Assembly: GCA_019915135.1 (NCBI GenBank)
Contig: JAHLMK010000008.1
Location: forward strand, 1,550,001-1,614,000
DNA: 64,000 nt
Direction: 5' to 3'
From: Strobilurus pachycystidiatus
Taxonomy: Eukaryota; Basidiomycota; Agaricomycetes; Agaricales; Physalacriaceae
Part shown: in pieces, positions 50,229-59,768 of the stretch
Position numbering within the stretch: position 1 is the stretch's first letter
How the letters are laid out: every line of letters begins with the position of its first letter
Notes under the pieces: model-generated
The model's input: the letters and a program-made list of their open reading frames with translations, nothing else
Told to the model about the DNA's origin: nothing
Databases searched by the model: none
Program-made: the position numbers and the translations under genes

Positions 50229-51439
50229 ATGGATAGAGATCTTGCAAAGAAAATCGAGGTTGTTCACAAGCTTCTCATTGCTTCATTCTTCTGAACATGT
50301 TGCAGAAATTTCGCGCTGATGTCGCTCAGAAAGGGGAGGACATCGTCTTCAAAGTCTTTCCTTCCAAAGTGCGTCACCCATCTTCAACTTGCAATCTGCG
50401 GCCCCGCCTTACCTCCAGTGCACCCACAGATACTGTAAGCTCAAACATTGACGCATCAGGTGCTTGCCTCAATCGCAACAGAGACCTCCAAGAGATCATC
50501 ATTTCCACCACCTCATCTGCCTCTCCCTTCAATCCGGCGAACGGCACAAGCACGGACGCGACCGTCTATCCCCCGTCTCACAGTACACAAGACGAACCAG
50601 CCTCCAAGAAGCGCCGTCTCGAGAACGGAAACTCTGACGAGTATCAAGCCGCTCGATTCACCGGAACCGTGCTGTCCAACAAACAGATGACAACCCTACA
50701 TGACATCGTGAAGCGCGAGTGCGAAGACCTGTCATCCAATGCGGTACGTAGCTTCTCTATTACACATCCTGTCTCTTCCTGAAACGACCTGGCAGGACGC
50801 AGTCAAGGTTTGGATTACATTGACGATGCCCAAGTGCGTGTGATTTTCACTTATTTGTCGTACAACCAGAGGTGTGAACACGTTTCTGCAGAATCGAAGA
50901 GCGAGTCTTTTCCGTGTCCCCTCTCTTCAAGATACTCACATTGTGTCATTGCAGCGGAGACAACTTTGGCGTTCAAGTCCAGGAAGGTGGGGAAGCCATG
51001 ATTGGCGCCTACATAAATGATTGACAGGGCCGTAACTAGAATGCCTATCCGAATTACATCGGGCCCAAGAAAGCGCCTATAACCTCCGCGACGTTGCGCG
51101 GCAGGACTACATTACGCGGGCAAAGCTGTGCTCGAAGCTACTCAAGTACCCCAACATCGAGGATTACGCGGCAAGTATAGAGATACATGCTTCCGTCGTG
51201 CGACACTGACGATGGGGATACGTGCCCGTAGATTGCGTTAGCGGAGCATGACGAGAAGCAGCTCTACTTCGCCCGCCAACATATCATTGACATTCGAAAT
51301 CTATATGCATCCCTGATGGACCTGTTACAGAAAAACATAACGAAAGTGAATTACGCCGCCTTTTCCATCTGTTGTAGTCTACTGACGCAAACCTTAGATT
51401 CGGTCTCCAAAAGCCAACAATAGCGGAGCAATGTATTGA
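50229..51439 (+). CDS. PSME3: 11S proteasome activator, PA28/REG-gamma (PSME3) homologue
   Basis: PA28 rings cap the 20S proteasome and open its gate without ATP. Exons that can be placed: 50229-50258, 50306-50743 (an intron within the variable insert is possible), 50796-50833, 50892-50900, 50955-about 50985, about 51049-51170, 51232-about 51349, and the last to TGA 51437. The N-terminal helix is KFRADVAQKGEDIVFKVFPSK. A disordered insert contains KKRRLENGN, matching the KKRRL of REG-gamma. Helix 2 starts at LHDIVKRECEDL. The activation loop reads MPKIEDGDNFGVQVQEEC. Helices 3-4 include YITRAKLCSKLLKYPNIEDYA and HDEKQLYFARQHIIDIRNLYA, ending ITKIRSPKANNSGAMY, close to the human C-terminus that docks on the proteasome. 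Two introns have GC donors (50901 and 51171), and the 9-nt exon 50892-50900 encodes loop residues. Yeasts lack this gene. Confidence 0.9.
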
Positions 51440-51544
51440 GGCAGAATTAGCAAGAAATAAACCTAGTGTAGTCTAATTGTTAATAGAACGCGCGGCCTGG
51501 GAGCGCGACAAAAAGCAAGGTATATGGTACAATATCAGAATAGG

Positions 51545-52183
51545 TCACCAGAAGGAAGGGGATTCAAGAATAGCAAAACGGCCAAGATATGATGTGGAAG
51601 ACGAGAGTGACTGTAAGGTTTGGAAAAAAGGTACTCCGTAGTACATCAGAGATGAATTTTTTCTGCGAGCGGGGCTAGTCGAAACGAATACGCCGTGTAA
51701 GTCGTAAAACCAGGGTCTGCAATATGTCATGAGTGTCAGTCGAGGAAAACAAAAGATGCACATACCAATATTCTTCTCAGAACTATAACCCGTAAGAAAG
51801 GATGATTGACATGCGGGCGTTCTTCTTGGGGTCGCGCGTCCGCGCCCTAGAACGTGATTGGCCTTGCGCGTACGCAAAAAAGATAGGAAATGTACTCACG
51901 ACGTACAGCTGCAGAACTATGTAGTGTCTGTATCGATGAATTGAATCGGCCTCGTCGAGAGTCTATGTGATGCGAGAAAGACATTGGCTGCCGCCGTAAA
52001 AGATCATGAGTTGGAACACACCATGAGCCCCCCGCGAATGGAAGCCGATCCATAGGGATGACTCCTACGGAGCACAAAGTAGCCTACCCTTGCAGGCAGT
52101 TGGACTGAGTTGGTCAACAAGAATATGTAGAGGACATCATTGTCCAGAGAGCGACTGGCGCGTCGAGTGCGAACGGGAGGCAT
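51545..52183 (-). CDS. Possible small multi-exon gene of unknown function
   Basis: From ATG 52183 a frame begins MPPVRTRRASRSLDNDV and continues LYIFLLTNSVQLPA (a hydrophobic patch). Likely introns lead to LDEADSIHRYRHYIVLQLY (about 51960-51900) and to ANHVLGRGRATPRRTPA (about 51860-51810), with the end between about 51660 and 51545. A TATA-like TTATATAAA lies at about 52261-52269, some 80 bp upstream of the ATG on the minus strand. I do not recognise the product. Exon ends are not certain and the whole may be non-coding. Confidence 0.35.
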
Positions 52184-52395
52184 TTCACGCAAAATAGATG
52201 GGAAGGGATGTTGCAGCTGGAAGGAAAGGAAATGGCGGCCAGAACCCATTTTTTTCGAATTTATATAAAGGAAGGCGACCATCCCGAGCTTATCGAGACA
52301 GCTACGTAGCGGAACCTCCCAGGTCAGTGGTAGGGCTGCCTAAAACGGAATGAAACATACCATTGCTCATGCTCCCTCCCACACGTTGACGTCTC

Positions 52396-52626
52396 TCAAG
52401 TTAAGATTTGTATGCAGGATACCAAAAGGACCTCGGAAGCGCGAATCGAAGGGAGAATGGATCTGTCGAAGAAAGTCGATGCGGGTGCGTCTCCAGGGAC
52501 AATCTGCGACGACGAACCGATGACCTGGCTGGCCAATACGAGGCGTTCGACTGGATGCGAACTTGGACTGAGATAGATTGTTTTTTGCTGCTCCGTGCTG
52601 AGTGACATGCTGGTGCCCTCGGGCAT
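52396..52626 (-). CDS. Hypothetical small ORF
   Basis: A 76-codon ATG frame (MPEGTSMSLSTEQQK...) with no known likeness. It may extend across a donor near 52435 into downstream frames. The sequence composition is like that of coding neighbours but nothing else supports it. Confidence 0.2.
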   Translation of the reverse strand: MPEGTSMSLSTEQQKTIYLSPSSHPVERLVLASQVIGSSSQIVPGDAPASTFFDRSILPSIRASEVLLVSCIQILT

Positions 52627-52755
52627 TCCGCGTCCCGATACGATCCTGGTCGCCTCTTCCTCTGAGCTCTCTGGCGGTTTTTTTTTCTCCGTCGGGAACG
52701 ATATACATCTGGGGCAGCGGGATCGGCGGAATTTCAAATCGTCGGCTCCGTTCCA

Positions 52756-52798
52756 GTCACGTGTATGGCGCGTCTCTATCAGCACGTGACGTGAGTCA
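52756..52798. promoter_or_regulatory. Cluster of CACGTG E-boxes and TGAGTCA
   Basis: GTCACGTG at 52756-52763, CACGTGAC at 52783-52790 and TGAGTCA at 52792-52798 lie within 43 bp. These are the core sites of bHLH (Cbf1-type) and bZIP (Gcn4/AP-1-type) factors. The cluster is upstream of the minus-strand small ORFs. Binding is inferred from motif alone. Confidence 0.4.
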
Positions 52799-52854
52799 CG
52801 ACAACAGAACCGAAATTCAAAACTGCTACTCACCTTCCTACCATCACCATGCAA

Positions 52855-53606
52855 TGGAATTACGGTCCCAGCCTGCTAGTCCCCCTGGATCTGCCCGTCA
52901 TATGAGGTGGGATGACCAACCTCAATAGACCTCAAGTCTCTTCAAGAACAAGCTGCTCTCCCTCAAGCCTCAAGACCGCCACATGCTCCAGCGTCCGCCA
53001 AACCATCAAGCTAGCAGACCTCCGACGCCCTACAAAACCGTTCAAGAAGTATACAGACTGCTAGCAGAAAACTTACTGTTGCCGGAAGAGCAAGATTCAA
53101 AAGTCAAGATGTCGACAATGCTGAAGTGCTAGTCTCTGCCTCTTGACTCTGAAATCTGCTGCTCGTTCAAGACACCGACAATGTCCAGCCTATCAACGCG
53201 CCATGATGGTGATTTGTCAATCGAATTGATGCTGCGTCGTCCATGGCGGCGTAATTATGTGCGCCATGCACCTGGCCATCTCCTCTCTTGAAGGTACCCG
53301 GGATGCCCAAACGGATTCTATCCTGCGTTCCCAAGCGGCTAGTCAGGCCACAAACTGCTCCACGTCAAACTTGTGCCAATATTGACACCGCAGAGACGGA
53401 AGCACCTTGCTTACCTCGAAATTCCTCAAGAAATTCGGGTCCCAGATCCGACGATACAGTCATGTAGGTGTCTATGCTGAGCGTCCGCCCGTGGTGGACG
53501 ATCCCAGTAGCTGATCACCATGGTGGGAGGCAAGTTGTAAATTGGAATATTGACAATTTCAGCTCCGCTTACCCGATTGCGGCTGAATTAAAGGCAATTC
53601 ACCTTC
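52855..53606. other. Intergenic, no gene recognised
   Basis: About 750 bp with recurrent CCTCAAG and GACCTC words and no supported ORF. It could be decayed repeat or regulatory sequence. Confidence 0.4.
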
Positions 53607-54518
53607 ATGGAGTCCATTGTCGATGTCCTTAGCCCTTCACCCAGATTCCAGAGCCCTCGAAGACCTCAGAGAAATTGGAAGAATATTTCTGTATCCGCAG
53701 AATCAAGTCCTCAAACTTCAAGCTCGCTATTCCGCTTCAAATACAAAGCAAAGCGGCGCACTGAGCTGCTCCGGACTGAACGGCCTTGCCGAAACGTTTT
53801 TATAACGGTTAGATTTAATCCTAGACAGCTGTCCGGTTTTTCGACCAATTTCGACCTTGACAATCCTCCACGGACCTCAATCGACTGTGAAACGACCTCC
53901 CGGAGCTGCCATCGACTCAAACCACTCGCAGGCGTACCTCCCGTCCCACCACCCGGCCTTCGTCCTGAAACAGACGACCATATCCCAGATTTCAGCAATA
54001 TCTTTTTATTCCCCCTCTCAACATTGCCCGACATTGCTTCAAGTGCAATGTTTAGCGTGTCCGAGCGGCGAGCGTGCATTACTGAATTCTACACCGTACA
54101 GGCGCCCACAAGTCCAGAAGAAATTGTAAGAAATTTCCGGGTGAATTACAATCATCTTCCAGAATTCTTGCCCTCTACAGCGCCGGTCTCATGTCTCACA
54201 GGCTTTCCGCATCTCCCACTTCCCTCCAAAAGTCCCAGCACGCTTCAACTTGGAAGCATATCCGCACAACACTCGCATCGACAGTCCTTCGAGGCCTACG
54301 GCTATACCATGCACCGTTCTCCCCTGGACCGCTCTCAACCTTCAGCCAGCTCTTCTAGTTCCTTGTCCACCGCGGCTGATCCTGAACTATCTTTTACGAC
54401 CTTAACTCAACCTCTAGGTCTAAGCCTCATTCTTCCAATCGCAATCGCAATCGCCAGGTCCCAAGAGATCTTCTCCACTGCGTCGGAGTCGCTGTTATTG
54501 TACGTACTTGTAAAATAG
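53607..54518 (+). CDS. Orphan ORF, 303 codons, function unknown
   Basis: An uninterrupted ATG frame rich in serine and proline (VPPVPPPGLRP, SASSSSSLSTAA), with no domain I recognise and no intron needed, unlike nearly all genes here. A hydrophobic segment (LGLSLILPIAIAIA) lies near the C-terminus. Long open frames can arise by chance in such pyrimidine-rich DNA. Its end is 83 bp from the stop of the convergent gene. Confidence 0.3.
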   Translation: MESIVDVLSPSPRFQSPRRPQRNWKNISVSAESSPQTSSSLFRFKYKAKRRTELLRTERPCRNVFITVRFNPRQLSGFSTNFDLDNPPRTSIDCETTSRSCHRLKPLAGVPPVPPPGLRPETDDHIPDFSNIFLFPLSTLPDIASSAMFSVSERRACITEFYTVQAPTSPEEIVRNFRVNYNHLPEFLPSTAPVSCLTGFPHLPLPSKSPSTLQLGSISAQHSHRQSFEAYGYTMHRSPLDRSQPSASSSSSLSTAADPELSFTTLTQPLGLSLILPIAIAIARSQEIFSTASESLLLYVLVK

Positions 54519-54601
54519 TTCTAGTGAAGGTGTATAGGATGGCGAGAGGACAGCGAAGTCATTATTAGAAGAATAAGTAAGACATCTCCTCACTTTCCCC
54601 T

Positions 54602-56832
54602 TCATCTCGTCGTCTGGAAACTACTCTGACCCGTCCGCATCGCAGGCGAGTAAGCGATTGGGGTCGCTGGTTGAGCCCACTGCATCTGCTTCCCCACGAC
54701 TGTGTTCGCGACCGCCGGAGGCCTACTAGGCGTCGCCGAAGTCGCGTTTGGGTAGTATTGACTGAATTGAGTCCCTGCAGGCTGAGGTGTTCCGCGCCCA
54801 GAATTTGTGGTCACCCCATTATTGTACTGCTGGTACCACTGTTGCGCATACCCTGACGAGTACGGCTGCTGTGTCGTGCCATTATACGCTTGCGACGCGT
54901 AGTAGTTATTTTGCCCAGTCTGCTGTTGATACTGTTGCGGATAATACGACGGCGTCGCTGTGTTGGCTGGACGGTAGCCAGTTGAAGGAAATGTCGACTG
55001 TCCAGCTACAGGAGTGCCCGTCGCACGAAACAGTGTCTGGCCATGGCTGTTGTTACTATAGTTATAGTTGTAGCTGGCGAAGGATGTTGGTGCTGGAGTT
55101 ACGGGGCTTGGCGTAATGGGGGCAGGGACGGCGGTGACGGTCGGCGCAGGTGCGACAGATGCGCCTGGCCGAACCTTGATGGTGGCATCATCACGTATGG
55201 CAGTGGCCGACGATGTCACAGGAAGGGTTCCATGCCAGCCCGGAGTTGCTTGTAACGGTAATGTCCGCTGAAGAGTATGGAGCGCGGCGGCGGAGGGCGT
55301 TATGGTTGATTGGTCATCGGATGTTCGGGGCCTCAACGATGTCAAGAGCGTCAACGAGTCAAGTATACTTTGAGCTGGACCAAAAGTACATAGATGAGCT
55401 CCAACCCATTGTTGACGTAGAATATGGGACAAACCTGTTTCCCACTCTTCGGAATCTTGTTCGATGACGCTCGCTTCAGCACCTTCTTTGTGAAGCCGTA
55501 TGGTCTGCAGTTCTTCAAGCCTCAACAGTGCCTTTAGATTCCGCGCCAAGAGCTCTTCCACAGACCGCAGCAGTTCCACATCATCCAAGAAAGATTTGAG
55601 ATTCTCCACGTCCTCCGGCGAAAGGAGACCATCTACCTGAAGCGATGATATACGGGCGGATGTGAGCTCTTCTGGAGAGCTCATAAGATGATCTTCTTTT
55701 TCCATTCTTTCTGCGGCAGCAAGCGAAAGGTGCCGTCTTTTCGCTGCGGCCCGCTTTTTCAGCTCCCTGTCGTAATAGACCTGGCCAAGCTCGGTCCTTC
55801 CGAGGTCTGAGTGCTCCAGTTCAAACGTGGGTGCGAAGCTTGTCCAGGGCCCGTAGTCAAGGAATGAGCCGGTGGTGATTTTTCGAGGTTCGGGAAGCGT
55901 TTTGTTCAGAGGTATAACAGGCACTTTATGGTATGAACCGAGATTGGGAACCTGGGTAGTGGAAGAGGATGGATGGGGGAAGACGGCGACCAAATCAGCG
56001 AATCCTGTGGCCAGATCCGGCGCGTCATTAGCGAAGGTGGGGGAAAAAGAAGAACTAAGTGAAGTCCAAAATTCGCCCTGAGGAAGATGCTGTACGAGAG
56101 CGTATCTCCGTGGCGCTTGCTGGGGAGAAGAAGACGTGGATGCTTGCTGCGAGTCATCGGGGATAGAGTCTGGGGCATCTGGAACGACCGAGTTCCGATG
56201 GAGGGGGAAGTCAACCGAATGGAAGGATGCTTCTTCAAAGAGGGCGAGCGCGAGTTTGCAGAACTGGATTTGCTGAGAGACTGGGGGCAAGAGCGGCTCA
56301 CGTGAGTTTGAAGGTATGGGAAAAAGGTTCTGGATGGCAATCTAGCAGCATTCAGTCGGGATCATGATGGCCAGTGCAAGTGCACACACACCTTGAATAC
56401 AGACAGGGGATGATGTGGCGGGTCCTGCAGGAGCGTGCGAAGGGTGTGGGAGGCTGCAGAGGACGAAGACGAGGGATCCACGGCCAGTGAGAATACGCGG
56501 TCAAGGAGGCCCTGCTTGTCTGCACTGTTGATGCCATGTTTGTTGCATATTTCCTAGCCGGGATTTATCAACACGTACCTTTCGAGGATATCCAATATTT
56601 TGGACGCCTGGGCGGAGGAGAGTGGCACGTCGGCCGCGTTCCGCAGCGCGGGCGGGGGTGGCGGCGAAGCCATTTCGTCGTCATCTGTCCGAGAATGTTT
56701 TGAGGTCCGGTCGTCGTCAATAGAGGCTGCACGCCGTTTGCGCTTTTTGGCGGGGAGGACGTCGACGACGACGTCGGGAGTGGGCTGTTCGTTGTCGTCG
56801 GTGACGGCGGAGGATCTGGTGGCCCGAGCCAT
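54602..56832 (-). CDS. Uncharacterised, probably nuclear protein with Gln/Tyr-rich tail
   Basis: Exons 56832-56579, 56524-56392 and 56341-54602 join exactly to 708 residues. The N-terminus has a basic motif AKKRKRR followed by acidic residues and KHSRTDDDE. A helical domain follows (SKILDILESADKQGLLDRVF, then HTLRTLLQDPPHHPLSVFK and IQFCKLALALFEEASFHS). The middle has RELKKRAAAKRRHLSLAAAERMEKEDHL and a helical stretch LDDVELLRSVEELLARNLKALL. The last 200 residues are low complexity, rich in Tyr, Gln, Asn, Thr (YYPQQYQQQTGQNNYYASQ), a prion-like composition often found in chromatin or RNA factors. I do not recognise the family. The exon structure is well supported because only one splice choice keeps ILESADKQGLL in frame. 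Confidence 0.75.
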
Positions 56833-56945
56833 GGACGCGTCAAAAGTAACGCGTAGGCGTGATATGGCTTGAAGCAGGAGTGAACAAAGCCACCTTTTGC
56901 TTGACCCTGCAGCCTAACACGGCCAAACATCTGCGGTCCACCACA
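56833..56945. promoter_or_regulatory. 113-bp divergent promoter of the uncharacterised gene and mL43
   Basis: The two ATGs are only 113 bp apart back to back. The stretch has no TATA box; a TAACGCGTAGGCG segment (56848-56860) stands out by CpG content. Both promoters, or one bidirectional promoter, must fit here. Confidence 0.4.
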
Positions 56946-57425
56946 ATGAGCTTGCCGTCGTTTCGCCCGTTGCTGAGGGCGCAGCTGCGCTCGTCGCCTG
57001 CGAACGGGCACGCCGCGTTCACTCCTCACATCCGGAAGCTTGTCGTCGAGTTCTGCGACAAATGGCCCTCGTCCGCCAACACTCGCACATACATCCACAA
57101 CCATATCGAGACTCTTGCCCGCACCTACCCGCACGTCGAGATTGTCGTGAAACAGCGCACATACAAGGAGCCTATCATCCGTGGCTTCTATGGTAGGTTT
57201 GACTGTCATTTTACTCAATTTTGTGCTAATTAATGGCTAGCCAATGACCGCGAGAAGGTCATAGCACTGAATGGGTTTGAGGTGACCGGTGTTGCGAAGA
57301 AAGTACAGTTGCTTCTGGACTCGTCTGGCGCCAAGATACGGGCCATGAAAAAGGCGGTAGAGAGCACGACAGAAGCGCCGCGCGGGATCTGGAGTGGAAC
57401 TCATGCCGACCGTCCACTACTGTAG
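56946..57425 (+). CDS. MRPL51: Mitochondrial large ribosomal subunit protein mL43 (MRPL51)
   Basis: A protein of the mitochondrial 54S/39S subunit with the L51/S25/CI-B8 thioredoxin-like fold. Exons 56946-57192 and 57241-57425 give 143 residues. Family marks are FCDKWPSSANTRTYI, then VKQRTYKEPIIRGFYAN (across the junction), DREKVIALNGFEV and the C-terminal RGIWSGTHADRP, which matches the RGIWSPLHA of yeast Mrpl51. NADH dehydrogenase subunit NDUFA2 shares the fold but is shorter and lacks this C-terminus. An arginine-containing, acid-free N-terminus fits mitochondrial import. Divergent from the 54602-56832 gene. Confidence 0.92.
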
Positions 57426-57769
57426 GGCCTGCTGCCTCTTTGGGACCATTCAATCTGGCTTCATGTACCCCCGCGGTTTTCATTCCAAAAGTAAACAACA
57501 TTTAAGCACATCGTGCACAAAAGCGTGCTCTACACGCGTCTGATCCATCTAATCGCCACCCTTACTTCTCCCCCCGGAGTTCTATTATTCACACAACGTG
57601 TGATTCGCGAGGCTGAATTTATGTCTACTTATACCCGAGCATCCTCCGTCTGCCGTCCTCGTCGTGAGTCAAATCAAGCGTCCCCACTTCCTTCTCGTCT
57701 TCTGCTCGCTCCAACAAGCCCTCATATACTCAACTCTGCCTTTTGCATCCTTGCCTACCATTCCCTCCA
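57426..57769. other. Intergenic, mL43 to next gene
   Basis: 344 bp of pyrimidine-rich sequence (CT-rich at 57560-57730) without a supported gene; probably terminator and promoter. Confidence 0.5.
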
Positions 57770-59615
57770 ATGACGGCCGTGGTCGGTCAAATTTGCTCGT
57801 CTTTCATGCTGCAGGATCTTATTCTTTTCGCAGCGAGGAGGATCTGGGTCCCGTAACTCTTTGACTATTGAAGAGCTTACATGGTTTTCGGCGTGTTCAT
57901 CTTTTGCTGAGACCCTGTCCCCTCGTTCATCTACCTCCCCCATTCCCATCGTAAGCCGGTGCAGCAAACTTACTGCGACAAATCTGACACACTCCTTCCA
58001 GCCTCCGAAGCGATCGTCGTCTCCGATACTCAGCGTCGGCATCAATGACTCGTTGACTCTGCTCAGAGCCAAGGGTCTTCCTCGACGAAACTATCAAAGG
58101 TCAACCAAATCCAGTAGAGCCAAGGCATCGCCGTCCGGTACGACGACCTCCTTTCCAGACCCGTCTAGTCTGCTTTACACTGTGGTGTGTCACTGTTTCT
58201 TTTGGTTTTGTCCTAGTCCCGGATTTACAGTTGCACACTCATAGACTCCTCCTACGCCTGCTGTTGATCTATCACCTGCGGGCACGTCTTCAGCACCAGC
58301 TAGCCCCGTGGCATACAGCCTGTCGTCAAAGCAGCCCAAAAATCCTCGTTTGATACAGCCGCGACGTACACCAAGTTCGCCGTCATCGTCCCCCGCACAC
58401 GATGATTTCCTCCCACACTTGAAACCTGCATCATCCCCTCGGCATTTCTCAAAGCACCCAGAATGGATCTATCGTCGCCCCAAGCTGTCATCCTCGTCCT
58501 CGGATTATCAAACTGGCGTCAGCGACCACCCACGGACCCGAGCCCCACTTCCAAGATTTACACTCGGTCCTTGCCTAGAGCGAAGGAACGATCTTGGATG
58601 CATTCCTTCAAATGATGGCTCGTTCGGATGGATGCCCAAACAGCCCCCATCTCCTCCCTCCTCCTTCTGGTCACCACACCGCAAACGAGACCAGGCAGAC
58701 GACCAAGCGACCGGCAGCGCCCAGTGGGATAGATTTGACCGCTCTCCCCCAACGCGCATTCCAAAGTCATCCCCAGGGAACATCAGTGCGACGAATTTCT
58801 CGTTGCAACAACCTTGCCGGTCCGCGTCTACATCGACTTCCTCATCATCATCATCTCGTCCGCATACACCGCCATTGCAGCATTACCCATCTACGCCGGA
58901 CGACACGATGACTTCTGATCCATATCCTCGCTCAATCCTTACCCGCAGCTCCTCCACGTCCACCCAGAGACATGCGCCGTCGATTTTAGCGCCGCGCTAT
59001 GCTGGACGCCAACGGAGTGGGAGCTGCAGCAAGTCTGTCAAATTTGTTGAGGTACCCACTGTCCACTACGCCAGTATTGACTGGGATTGGGTTATTCCTG
59101 ACGAACGAGAGAGTGATGTTGATACAGAATCCGAAGAGGAGGAGGAGGAGGGTTCTTTTCTGCCGTCGGCGCTAGGCAAAATCTTGGGGTTCACCGCGGA
59201 GGCCAGGTCTGTCGACACCTTCGACAGCGGGGCTTCTTCTGTCACTGGTGACAAGCCACGCTCTTCACAAAAGCTTGCCGGCTTCAAGCGTGACATATTA
59301 CTATCTAGGAAACGACCAGCAGATGGACCTCCGCAGAAAAAGGTCAAGCCATCTATCTCTGGTCCGTTCGCCCTCGGTACTTTGCCCACGCCGCCCTCGC
59401 CGCCTCCATCACCACCGTTGATCGGGCACCCTCTCAAAGGGACTTCAGTGTCTCTGCGCAGCGCGCCTTCGTGCGACAGCTTCAGGAGTGTGAAAAGTAG
59501 TGGAGGACGGAGTATCTTGAGCGTGAAAAGTCTGCGTAGTTTACCTGGGAGCTTGAAGACCGGGGCGCAAGGTTTGAAAGGCTGGTTCAAAGGCAGAAGG
59601 ATCATGATGGATTGA
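57770..59615 (+). CDS. Uncharacterised Ser/Pro-rich protein
   Basis: The main exon (about 58253-59615) is open for over 450 codons: serine/proline-rich, with a central conserved-looking block SVKFVEVPTVHYASIDWDW, then an acidic run (DTESEEEEEEGS) and a basic C-terminus (LKGWFKGRR). Upstream, segments LSPRSSTSPIPI and PPKRSSSPILSVGINDSL join in frame through 50-65 nt introns, the last ending ACT at about 58182. The ATG at 57770 is the best start found but is unsure. The xVKFVxxPTVHYAxxDW block recurs, to my memory, in hypothetical proteins of mushrooms; no function is known to me. Confidence 0.65.
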
Positions 59616-59768
59616 ATTCAGGTCTCTGAGCTAGTCTTAATTGTGCTTCTAGTGTTGTGTTTTTATTACTCCTGTCTACTCTTTTCTTGAAATTGTGGTG
59701 AAGCTTGACGATATGCCAAAAGTCTAATGTCGATCATCGGCAAGTTGAGCTCTTTCCCTCCCCCCACC

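Noticed and set aside
52855..54518. Repeat-induced point mutation relic
   Set aside because: CpG sites are still common and there is no strong TA excess, so RIP-type decay is not supported.
56946..57425. NADH dehydrogenase subunit NDUFA2
   Set aside because: Same fold, but the C-terminal RGIWSGTHADRP and length match mL43/Mrpl51.
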